This document shows, one piece after another, positions 1-6,136 of a stretch of 9,693 nt of DNA. The stretch spans positions 1 through 9,693 of the forward strand of contig JANXTV010000086.1 of assembly GCA_025352185.1 (NCBI GenBank), in the 5' to 3' direction. Positions within the stretch are counted from its first letter, which is position 1. Each line of letters begins with the position of its first letter. Below the pieces are notes generated by a model, which saw only the letters and a list, made by a program, of their open reading frames with translations, was not told where the DNA came from and did no database searches. The DNA is from Oligoflexia bacterium. GTDB lineage: Bacteria > Bdellovibrionota > UBA1018. The position numbers were made by a program, and so were the translations under genes.

Positions 1-2678
1 CCAAGAAAGATCGTTTCCTGAGCCGATGCCTGAATCGATGTTACCGGAATGTTCGCGACGATCTTTGCGCGGGCTTCGATATTCTGAAGGAGGCGCATCC
101 GGTTCGTGATCGATTTCTCGGTCGCAACCAGGGTCACCTTCGAGGTCATCGTGCGTTCACGGGCGAGGATCGCCGGAATGGACTTCGTCGCGCGGGCGAT
201 CAGGAAGTAGCGAACCGAAGCATCCGTCGATTTCCAGTTTTTCACGAGGGCCGCCATCGCGCGGTCCACCGAGCGGGAATCCAGATTCTGCCAATGTTCG
301 AGTGCAACCGTTGCCCAGACCGCACGGAGTTCCGGGCGAGCCGTATTCATGCGGGAAAGGCCGGCAGAATTCTTTTCTCCACCGACGCTCCGAATGAGGG
401 CGGCGAGCGCACGATTCAGTTCGCATTCAGCCGCCAATTTAGAAGGACAGCTCGAAGGAGTAGCCGATTTATCCATACGAACGGCATCGCCGCTCGCGCG
501 AGTGAGCTGGAGAATCCGTTTACGGATCGTCAGGCTTTCGGCCGTTTTCATTCCGCGGCTCGCGTGGAGGTAGCGAACATATCGATCGGCGGCGGGAGTA
601 AAATTCATCCGGTCATCTTCGATTCGAGCGGCCGTGTGAAGCGCCTGAACGGCAGCAGTAGTTTTCGGGAACCGAGCCGCGAGTTCGTCGAAACATTCGA
701 CGGCGGCGTCAAGATCACCGGCATTCAGTGCAGAGTTACAAGCCATCCCCTGTGCATCGACAGCGTGGGCGCTTGATCCGTAATGTTTTAGGAATTCGCG
801 TGCCTGGGTGCGGGCTTCGGCATAGTTCTTCCCGGCATACGCGGCTTCGGCGCGCTTAAATTTCGCTCCCGCGGCCTGGGTTTGCATCTGGGAAGCAAAT
901 TTCGAGTTCGTCCATCCGCTCACGTTTGAAAATGCGAGGGCCTCGGTCTCAACCTGGTCCCACCGGGCGCGGGCGATATAGGTATCCATCACGAGGGAAG
1001 CCGAAGCGATCGCGACACTTGAGCGGGGAGCGGAGACCGCGAAGGTCTTCATACGGGCGAGTGCTTCGTCCTGCAATCCAGTTTGGTAAAGGGCGCGGCT
1101 CGCTTCAAACTGGTAGGAATCGAGGAGATCCCCTTCGGCTTTCGCGTAAGCATCCGTCCACTGAATCCATTCGCGGAGTGACGCGAGATTCGCGGCGGAA
1201 ATCGTTTTCGTAGCCCCGGCCGTACCGGTCGCCTTAAGCGCTTCCGGAATCACACCGGCAGACTTGAGGAATTCGTATCGGCTAGAAATGGCTTTAAGAG
1301 CGGAAACTTTCGGCGAAACCGCCGCGTTCGTCACTTTAACGGCTCCCCAGTTTAAGGCGAGGAACCGGTAAGCCTGCGCGGCGCTTTCGTATTTTTCGAG
1401 GCTAAAATAAGTTTCGGCGAGGTTCCAACGGAGGGCAACTCGACGAGAATCATCGGGGGCCGACATTTTTTCGAAGGCGGGTAGAACTGCGGCGAGAAAC
1501 TTCTCGGCATCGTTCGCACGAACGTTATTCCGGTAATCCGAAATACGCTTCGTCAGCGTATTCGCCGCACGTACGACCAGCTTCCGGGCTTCGTCTCCGC
1601 CCTCGGCTTTTACATCGCTCGCTAAAATCGCAGCCATTTCGGTCGAAGTCTTCGCCACTTCCGGAAATGCCTCTCGCTCGAGGTCGTACTCAAACGTTGC
1701 ATTTAACATCTGGAGATTCTCGGCGCGGGCCGGGTCCGATTTAAGCACGAGGGCCTTCCACGTACGGAGCTCGCCGTCGCGGTCAGCCGTACGCAGATGA
1801 TCCATCATCCGGAGCGCCATCTTCCGGTACCCTTCACCGGTGTCGAACGAGCGCATGAGCAAGTTTGCGGCGACGAGAGAAAATTTAGAGGAGTCTTTAC
1901 TGAACGCGAGGTAGGCGATGGATGGTACGTCCGAAAGTAACGATTCCCGGAGGGAGCGATCTCCGGCAGATAACTGATTCGCAGCTTCGAGGCGAGCGAA
2001 GTAGGCCGCGAGCGTGTTTAATTCTTTAACGGCGGCGAGCGGGTTGCCATCAGAAAAGAGAGCCCAGGCGCGCTTCGCGAGCGCATTCGAGTAGGCGGGC
2101 GTACCGGGCTGGGAAAGGAGTGGCGCGAGGACGGAAACGGCGCGCTTAAAGTTTAGAGATGCGATCGAGAGATCGGCAACCGCGAGCATCGCGACCGGCG
2201 CTTCATCGCGCTTAGAAAAACGGGCGAGGAAAGCCTCGAAGTCTTTCAGGGCGGGTTTCGCCTGTCCGAGTTCCTTCTCGGCCTTACCGCGGAGGAAGAG
2301 TGCGCGCGGATAAGCTTCGGACTTCGGGTGGGACACGATAATTTTAGTGAGGGAGTCGATGCCCGACGCGAGCTTCGCGCGGTAAGCAGATTTTAAACCC
2401 GCTTCGTTCGGGCCGTACGCGACGCGAAACATTCCGTCCGCGATTTCAAGGCGAAGCTCCGAGAGGCGCATCAGCATTTCGGCTTCCCGAGGGGTGCCAC
2501 GCGCTTGTTTTGCGACTTCGGCGAGGTCGTGATCGGCCTCGCTCTGCATATCCACTGCCGCCTGATCGACGACGCGATCATTCGATTCTTCACGGGTATC
2601 CGCGGCCGTAGCGACCGTGAGGGTCGACGCGGACAGGGCTAACGAAAGAAGTGCAGTAAATTTGCGGTTATTGAGCAT
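1..2678 (-). CDS. Large exported TPR-repeat protein, last visible gene of the motor operon (3' end outside window)
   Basis: I checked this frame triplet by triplet: it has no stop from the ATG at 2678 to the left edge, giving 892 codons with the C-terminus missing. The start MLNNRKFTALLSLALSAS is a Sec signal peptide, with likely cleavage after about residue 26 (TVATA-AD), so the protein should be periplasmic. The rest is almost entirely alpha-helical, with TPR-like helix pairs. The clearest are at about residues 120-195 (ALFLRGKAEKELGQAKPAL), 410-444 (NLAETYFSLEKYESAAQAYR) and 606-707, where three run consecutively (AEAAYAGKNYAEARTQAREF, then AGDLDAAVECFDELAARFP). Two cysteines lie near residues 740-750. 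TPR arrays are protein-binding scaffolds. Its ATG overlaps the end of the upstream ExbD gene by 11 nt, which suggests translational coupling; no strong Shine-Dalgarno is seen. It could be a structural partner of the ExbB/ExbD motor, like the TPR proteins of gliding or Tol-like machines. The TPR-like fold is fairly sure; the role is inference. Confidence 0.85.
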   Translation of the reverse strand, partial: MLNNRKFTALLSLALSASTLTVATAADTREESNDRVVDQAAVDMQSEADHDLAEVAKQARGTPREAEMLMRLSELRLEIADGMFRVAYGPNEAGLKSAYRAKLASGIDSLTKIIVSHPKSEAYPRALFLRGKAEKELGQAKPALKDFEAFLARFSKRDEAPVAMLAVADLSIASLNFKRAVSVLAPLLSQPGTPAYSNALAKRAWALFSDGNPLAAVKELNTLAAYFARLEAANQLSAGDRSLRESLLSDVPSIAYLAFSKDSSKFSLVAANLLMRSFDTGEGYRKMALRMMDHLRTADRDGELRTWKALVLKSDPARAENLQMLNATFEYDLEREAFPEVAKTSTEMAAILASDVKAEGGDEARKLVVRAANTLTKRISDYRNNVRANDAEKFLAAVLPAFEKMSAPDDSRRVALRWNLAETYFSLEKYESAAQAYRFLALNWGAVKVTNAAVSPKVSALKAISSRYEFLKSAGVIPEALKATGTAGATKTISAANLASLREWIQWTDAYAKAEGDLLDSYQFEASRALYQTGLQDEALARMKTFAVSAPRSSVAIASASLVMDTYIARARWDQVETEALAFSNVSGWTNSKFASQMQTQAAGAKFKRAEAAYAGKNYAEARTQAREFLKHYGSSAHAVDAQGMACNSALNAGDLDAAVECFDELAARFPKTTAAVQALHTAARIEDDRMNFTPAADRYVRYLHASRGMKTAESLTIRKRILQLTRASGDAVRMDKSATPSSCPSKLAAECELNRALAALIRSVGGEKNSAGLSRMNTARPELRAVWATVALEHWQNLDSRSVDRAMAALVKNWKSTDASVRYFLIARATKSIPAILARERTMTSKVTLVATEKSITNRMRLLQNIEARAKIVANIPVTSIQASAQETIFL

Positions 2679-3150
2679 GCGACACCGCTAACTGGATATC
2701 GAGGAAACCCTCGCTCGCCGCGGAGGCAAGAACGGCCTTAATCGTTTCGTACGGAGCGCCTTCGTCCGCGAGGACGATGAGGCGTGGACCTTTCGATCCT
2801 CCAACTGCCTTCGGACGCATGCGGGCGAGTGCTTTACGTAAAGTCTGGGAAGCGCCGTCGGAATCCATATCGCTCTTCGCGAATTTGAAGTCCTTCATCG
2901 ACGATACCGGCTGTCCACCGAGGGCCACGACGCGGGAAGAGATCTCTACCTTAGTCGCATCGGTCTTCTCGATCCGACCTTTCGCGACGGGCGGGCTAAG
3001 GGGAACCGTCGGCTCGTAGGGTAAGCCTTCCACGCTGTATGACTTCAGTAAGAACACGAGGATGATGACGAAAATATCGGCCATCGACGTGATCTGAAGA
3101 GCCATCTGTTCGCTGCGAGCTGCCGTCGGCAGGAATGATTTCTTTAACAT
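2668..3150 (-). CDS. ExbD/TolR-family motor protein, second copy
   Basis: Predicted 160-residue single-pass inner-membrane protein. A short cytoplasmic N-terminus leads into a transmembrane helix at about residues 17-38 (ALQITSMADIFVIILVFLLK). It carries Asp25, equivalent to the proton-pathway aspartate of ExbD and TolR. A periplasmic domain follows, with the family's C-terminal pattern at about 115-160 (RLIVLADEGAPYETIKAVL). I chose the ATG at 3150. It follows the upstream stop codon by one nucleotide and has GGGTGG 8 nt ahead, and it puts the Asp at the usual position. An in-frame GTG at 3162 would add four residues and overlap the previous gene. The protein differs strongly from its neighbour at 3152-3604, so the pair is not a recent duplication. 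Together they should pair with the ExbB-like channel as a heteromeric stator, as TolR-type AglQ and AglS do with AglR. The family call is firm; the specific system is not. Confidence 0.92.
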   Translation of the reverse strand: MLKKSFLPTAARSEQMALQITSMADIFVIILVFLLKSYSVEGLPYEPTVPLSPPVAKGRIEKTDATKVEISSRVVALGGQPVSSMKDFKFAKSDMDSDGASQTLRKALARMRPKAVGGSKGPRLIVLADEGAPYETIKAVLASAASEGFLDIQLAVSHAQ

Positions 3151-3151
3151 A

Positions 3152-3604
3152 TTAAAAACCACCCAGGTTTACGCTAGGAACTTGTCCCTTAGCGACTTCC
3201 ATCGAGGCCATCACGTCGCGGTAAGCGACGGAATTATCCGCGACGAGAATCGCCGAGTGAAGTTCCGGCATTTTTACTTTCAGGGCTTGGAGCGTTCCGG
3301 TGAGACGATCGAAATCCCAGGTTTTACCCGCATCACGACTCGTGATGCGGACTTCCTGGGCGGAGGCGTCCGAGCGAACGAGGATCGTATGATCGGCTTT
3401 TAGCTCGATCACGAGTCCCCCCACCTGCTCGGCAGATTCGGTAGCACCACCCGAAGCCACTTCGGCGTCGATGATCCCGATCGAAAAGAAGGACGTAGAA
3501 ATCAGAACGAACGCGATTAAGACGACGAAGCAGTCAATGATCGAGGCAATGTTCAGCTCGAAATCCTGTTCGTGTTCGTTATGTTTAATGTAACCTTTTT
3601 TCAT
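3152..3604 (-). CDS. ExbD/TolR-family motor protein, first copy
   Basis: Predicted 150-residue inner-membrane protein, a normal length for ExbD/TolR. The N-terminal 15 residues are charged and cytoplasmic. One transmembrane helix spans about residues 17-40 (LNIASIIDCFVVLIAFVLIS), with Asp24 in the position of the essential ExbD/TolR aspartate. The periplasmic part ends with the typical fold signature at about 105-150 (LHSAILVADNSVAYRDVMAS), including the aspartate and Val-x-Tyr that recur in this family. The start is supported by GAGG 5 nt upstream of the ATG. Translation of the next gene probably restarts from this one, because its stop and the following ATG are separated by one base. It is expected to work with the channel protein at 3651-4316 in coupling proton flow to movement in the periplasm. 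No TonB or TolA gene accompanies it. Confidence 0.93.
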   Translation of the reverse strand: MKKGYIKHNEHEQDFELNIASIIDCFVVLIAFVLISTSFFSIGIIDAEVASGGATESAEQVGGLVIELKADHTILVRSDASAQEVRITSRDAGKTWDFDRLTGTLQALKVKMPELHSAILVADNSVAYRDVMASMEVAKGQVPSVNLGGF

Positions 3605-3650
3605 AAATGCCTCGGTCTATACAGACGTTGAGCGATCGTTGTTTCTTCGA

Positions 3651-4316
3651 TTACCGGCGACCGATGCTTTTCAGCGTCGTTTGCTGTGCCGAGTAGAATT
3701 TCTGTTTCAGAATATCCATGGCTTGCATTGCCGACTGGTCGACTTCGGCGATCAGGCGGTTCGTCCGGTTCATGAGGAACGAGAAGAGAACCATACAAGG
3801 AATCGCTACGCCGAGTCCGAGCATCGTCGCGTTCATCGCCGACGAAATCCCGTTCGCGAGAAGCGCAGATTTCTGGGAAGCATCCGCAGTTCCGACGGCT
3901 TGGAAAGAGGCGATCAGTCCGGCGATCGTTCCGAGGAGACCGAGGAGGGTCGCCACGTTAGCGATCGTCGCTAAGAACTGGGTACGCTTCTGGATGGCCT
4001 GGGCGGCTTTATTCACAGAAATTCCAAGTCCGTTTTCGATCAGCTCTTCCGGCTGGTGAGCACGGAGGAGAGCGAGCTTAACGACTTGGGCCGAAGGCTT
4101 ACCCGGCATCGATTCGCAAACCGTTACGGCGTCCGAGATACGGTCGGCCATTACGAGGTCGCTGATGCGAGCAAAGAACGCGTCCATGTTATGGATCGGG
4201 TAGGTTTGGAAGAGTGCGACGATCCGCTCGACGGCAATCGCGAGGGCGATCGCACCGGCGATGAAGATCGGAAGCACGTGCATAAAATTACCTTTAAGAA
4301 ACTCGATGAAACCCAT
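3651..4316 (-). CDS. MotA/TolQ/ExbB-family proton channel protein
   Basis: Predicted 221-residue inner-membrane protein with three transmembrane segments, the ExbB/TolQ topology. TM1 is at about residues 12-36 and ends in the family-typical VERI. TM2 is at 114-138 (LATIANVATLLGLLGTIAGL) and TM3 at 158-182 (SSAMNATMLGLGVAIPCMVL). A cytoplasmic region separates TM1 from TM2. Thr130 and Thr164 match the conserved threonines of E. coli ExbB (148 and 181). By my hand alignment, the residue matching ExbB Glu176 is Ser159. In ExbB and TolQ this protein forms a pentamer around an ExbD/TolR dimer and provides the proton path. The start has an excellent AAGGAG 6 nt upstream. It lies 37 nt after the VWA lipoprotein gene and just before two ExbD genes, which gives a complete motor unit. 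ExbB, TolQ or AglR would all be acceptable family labels; the sequence alone does not choose between them. Confidence 0.94.
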   Translation of the reverse strand: MGFIEFLKGNFMHVLPIFIAGAIALAIAVERIVALFQTYPIHNMDAFFARISDLVMADRISDAVTVCESMPGKPSAQVVKLALLRAHQPEELIENGLGISVNKAAQAIQKRTQFLATIANVATLLGLLGTIAGLIASFQAVGTADASQKSALLANGISSAMNATMLGLGVAIPCMVLFSFLMNRTNRLIAEVDQSAMQAMDILKQKFYSAQQTTLKSIGRR

Positions 4317-4322
4317 GGTTTT

Positions 4323-4328
4323 CTCCTT
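4323..4328 (-). promoter_or_regulatory. Strong ribosome binding site of the ExbB-like gene
   Basis: AAGGAG on the minus strand, 6 nt before the ATG at 4316. It is the best Shine-Dalgarno in the window and stands in contrast to the weak or absent ones ahead of the TPR, thiB and barrel genes. It suggests the channel subunit is translated efficiently, as expected for the five-subunit part of an ExbB-type motor. Confidence 0.85.
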
Positions 4329-4353
4329 ATGTTAGTAACGCTGACTTTTCTGC

Positions 4354-5772
4354 TTACTTCGAATCTGCTGGCAGCACGGTAGAAGGTTGGTAGTTCACAT
4401 AGATACGGTCACCGGCTTTCAGCACTCCTACGAGCGCTGGGTCGGTGATCTGCACTAAGTTCGCGGTGACCGAATACTGGGCTGGTTTCAGCACGGTACG
4501 GGCACCGGATTCTTTCTCAAGCGTGACGACAATTCGTTCTTTCATGTCGGGTGCGCGCTCGAGTTTAAATTTCGTCTGCGGAGTGAAGACCGGTACGGTC
4601 GAGTGTCTTACGACTTCGAGCCCGATCTTTTCGAGAACCTTTGCGTAGTTCTGGGAACCGATATCCATCGCGAAAGATCCGCCGCCGACTTCGGCCGCAA
4701 GTTCGAGATACCGCGCACCTTGTTCGTGGGTAATGACTTTTTCTTTAGAATCGGAAGCAGTTTCCGTAGAGGTCGCGCGAAGGTTTTCGATCGTCGCTAG
4801 GTCTTTACCGACGATGGAAACGACGAGGTACTTAGCGTCGGATCCGGCGGGCGTTCCGTCGAGTTCGTGAAAGAAGGAGTCGAAATGATTTTTAACTTCC
4901 GAAACCGGGGTGAGCGTTCCCGGACGAGTACAGATCGTAGCCGGAGCGAGAGTTTTTCCTTCGACGACGGTCGACTGGCAGCCGACATTCGTGAAGTGAG
5001 CCGGAAGGAGCTTATCCGCTTTCGCGACGTCTTTCCCCGTATAGTAGGATCCCGAGAAGAGGAGCTTCCGAGGATTCGGGCCGACGGCGGAAGCATCCAT
5101 GGACTGGTCGTCTTCGTCGGAGAGAAATACAATGATTCGCTGCGAGCCTTTACGGAAAAGTTTATTCGGTGAGGTCGCGCGTTTCTCGTTATCGGCGATG
5201 AACTCCTCGACGGAATCGAATCCGTGCTCTTCGTAAATACCGTCGGTGCCTACGGAGACACGCTTTTCGAATTCGCGGGTAAGACTCGAGAGTGAATTCG
5301 ACTTGGTCCTCATCAGCGCCGAGTTTGAGAGTACGGCGTAATCGGGTCCCCACTGTGGGTGAGCTCGTTTCGCCTTAGAAGTTTTCGTCGCCGGACGGGA
5401 GTAGCTGCGCGGGGTTTCTTTACTGCCGTCGATCGGACGATTCAGGTAGTCCGTCCAAAGCTCATTCGCGACAAAGGTGTCGGTCGTAATGACGGCGAGC
5501 TGGATATCGGTGTCGCCCTTGAAATAGTTATTCGCGAATTCAGAAAGTCCCGCTTTTAACTTCTTCTGGGAGGACTCCATGCTGTCCGAATTATCGATCA
5601 CCCAGAGGATGTCGACCGGGGACGTCTTCCGTTCGGTTTGTTCCTGGCTCACGGTGAAGCCGGCTTCGACGGACTGCGTTGCGGGAAGGAGCTTAAATTG
5701 GCTCGGCACGGACTGGGTACAACCCATGACCGTGAGTGCTGAAGTGAGCAGTAAGGCTATTCGAACTGACAT
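4354..5772 (-). CDS. von Willebrand factor A domain lipoprotein, first gene of the motor operon
   Basis: Predicted 472 residues. Residues 1-18 form a lipoprotein signal ending VMGC, so Cys18 should be lipidated. Thr19 at +2 is not the Asp retention signal, so by the E. coli Lol rule it would reach the outer membrane. A VWA domain starts at about residue 53: VDILWVIDNSDSM holds the metal site Asp60-x-Ser62-x-Ser64, Thr176 lies in a GTDG motif, and RIIVFLSDEDD supplies Asp219. The three MIDAS elements look intact, so metal-dependent ligand binding is plausible. Two cysteines at about 270-290 could form a disulfide. The last 85 or so residues look like a separate beta-rich module. The ATG has GGAGG 6 nt upstream. 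It is first in the operon with ExbB/ExbD genes, which suggests an envelope partner or adhesin for that motor. The VWA and lipoprotein calls are strong; the partner role is inferred. Confidence 0.92.
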   Translation of the reverse strand: MSVRIALLLTSALTVMGCTQSVPSQFKLLPATQSVEAGFTVSQEQTERKTSPVDILWVIDNSDSMESSQKKLKAGLSEFANNYFKGDTDIQLAVITTDTFVANELWTDYLNRPIDGSKETPRSYSRPATKTSKAKRAHPQWGPDYAVLSNSALMRTKSNSLSSLTREFEKRVSVGTDGIYEEHGFDSVEEFIADNEKRATSPNKLFRKGSQRIIVFLSDEDDQSMDASAVGPNPRKLLFSGSYYTGKDVAKADKLLPAHFTNVGCQSTVVEGKTLAPATICTRPGTLTPVSEVKNHFDSFFHELDGTPAGSDAKYLVVSIVGKDLATIENLRATSTETASDSKEKVITHEQGARYLELAAEVGGGSFAMDIGSQNYAKVLEKIGLEVVRHSTVPVFTPQTKFKLERAPDMKERIVVTLEKESGARTVLKPAQYSVTANLVQITDPALVGVLKAGDRIYVNYQPSTVLPADSK

Positions 5773-5778
5773 ATAAAG

Positions 5779-5783
5779 CCTCC
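5779..5783 (-). promoter_or_regulatory. Ribosome binding site of the VWA lipoprotein gene
   Basis: GGAGG on the minus strand, 6 nt before the ATG at 5772. It fixes that start, which also gives an intact lipoprotein signal peptide. Confidence 0.8.
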
Positions 5784-5838
5784 AAAAAACTGGACTGAAA
5801 CCACTAACTTTTGACGCGTCCCGATACAGGGTTTTACG

Positions 5839-5857
5839 CCTCTTTTTAGGAAAGAGG
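5839..5857. repeat. Inverted repeat in the leader of the motor operon
   Basis: Perfect 7-bp arms, CCTCTTT and AAAGAGG, around a 5-nt loop. It lies 67 nt before the operon start codon, so it could form a hairpin in the mRNA leader or serve as an operator. No T tract follows on either strand, which argues against a terminator. Confidence 0.5.
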
Positions 5858-5867
5858 AAGGTCTAAA

Positions 5868-5896
5868 TTGACGCAGTGCATCTATTTTTAAATAGT
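5868..5896 (+). promoter_or_regulatory. Candidate sigma-70-type promoter for the barrel gene
   Basis: TTGACG at 5868-5873 (five of six bases of the -35 consensus), a 17-nt spacer, then AATAGT at 5891-5896 (four of six of the -10 consensus). It points toward the barrel gene and would give a leader of roughly 230 nt. The proposed -10 overlaps the inverted repeat at 5882-5895. The weak -10 and long leader keep this tentative. Confidence 0.3.
5882..5895. repeat. Short inverted repeat CTATTT-TT-AAATAG
   Basis: Perfect 6-bp arms with a 2-nt centre. It overlaps a second small dyad, ATAG-T-CTAT, at 5892-5900. It sits over the proposed -10 element of the plus-strand promoter and could be an operator. 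Being AT-rich, it could also arise by chance. Confidence 0.35.
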
Positions 5897-5963
5897 CTAT
5901 TAGTTCCGTATACTTACCATGCTAAAAATCCGCCTTTTTTCACCCTTCGGCTTAGACTTTATT

Positions 5964-5981
5964 TAAACTATATCTAGTTTA
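5964..5981. repeat. 18-bp inverted repeat, possible operator
   Basis: TAAACTATATCTAGTTTA has perfect 7-bp arms around TATC. The size and symmetry fit a dimeric helix-turn-helix regulator site. It lies near the middle of the divergent region, about 190 nt from the operon start and 155 nt from the barrel start. The regulator is unknown. Confidence 0.45.
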
Positions 5982-6030
5982 TTTTTTACCATCTCTTTTG
6001 AGGCACTACCTTCGGAAAAGAGCGAACGAA

Positions 6031-6048
6031 CCCCTATATATAGAGGGG
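6031..6048. repeat. Near-palindrome CCCCTATATATAGAGGGG
   Basis: 18 bp with GC-rich ends and an alternating TATATATA core. Every pair is complementary except one A/G opposition, and the run of G extends two bases further to 6050. It lies about 90 bp before the barrel gene. It could be a protein-binding site or a strong mRNA hairpin; it stands out in this otherwise AT-rich region. Confidence 0.45.
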
Positions 6049-6062
6049 GGTAAACCGCCGCC

Positions 6063-6090
6063 TTTCCGATTTTTTCGCAGATATCGGAAA
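6063..6090. repeat. Inverted repeat TTTCCGAT-N12-ATCGGAAA upstream of the barrel gene
   Basis: Perfect 8-bp arms with a 12-nt spacer, ending 46 nt before the start codon at 6137. A further copy of the half-site in direct orientation, TCGGAAAA, lies at 6012-6019. Three copies of the core TCGGAAA within 80 bp suggest a transcription factor site rather than only a hairpin. The factor is not identified. Confidence 0.45.
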
Positions 6091-6136
6091 ACCAATCTAG
6101 CAAATTAATAACGCGCTGTGTTACGACTGCCCCACG

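Larger units (their letters stand above)
5773..6136. promoter_or_regulatory. Divergent intergenic control region between the motor operon and the barrel gene
   Basis: This 364-bp stretch has no plausible gene and is visibly richer in A and T than the genes around it. It must hold the promoter of the minus-strand motor operon and probably that of the plus-strand barrel gene. It contains several short inverted repeats, entered separately, plus two copies of TTGACGC (5811-5817 and 5868-5874) and three copies of TCGGAAA (6012-6018, 6084-6090, and inverted at 6063-6069). The operon ribosome binding site GGAGG lies at 5779-5783 on the minus strand. I found no convincing consensus promoter for the operon. 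Confidence 0.7.

Noticed and set aside
294..776. Plus-strand open frame of 160 codons, and other plus-strand frames inside 1-2678
   Set aside because: They lie opposite the long minus-strand TPR frame, which has a signal peptide, TPR-like pattern and operon context. The plus-strand translations are Arg/Ser-rich and look like antisense shadows.
3151..3162. GTG at 3162 as the start of the second ExbD gene
   Set aside because: The ATG at 3150 has a well-placed GGGTGG, follows the previous stop by one base, and puts the conserved Asp at residue 25, so the GTG start is less likely.
4797..5132. Minus-strand open frame of 111 codons within the VWA gene
   Set aside because: Out of frame with the VWA coding sequence and of low-complexity Ser/Arg composition; a shadow frame.
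5839..5857. The 7-bp hairpin as an intrinsic terminator
   Set aside because: No T tract follows on either strand, and it lies in the leader of an operon rather than after a gene.
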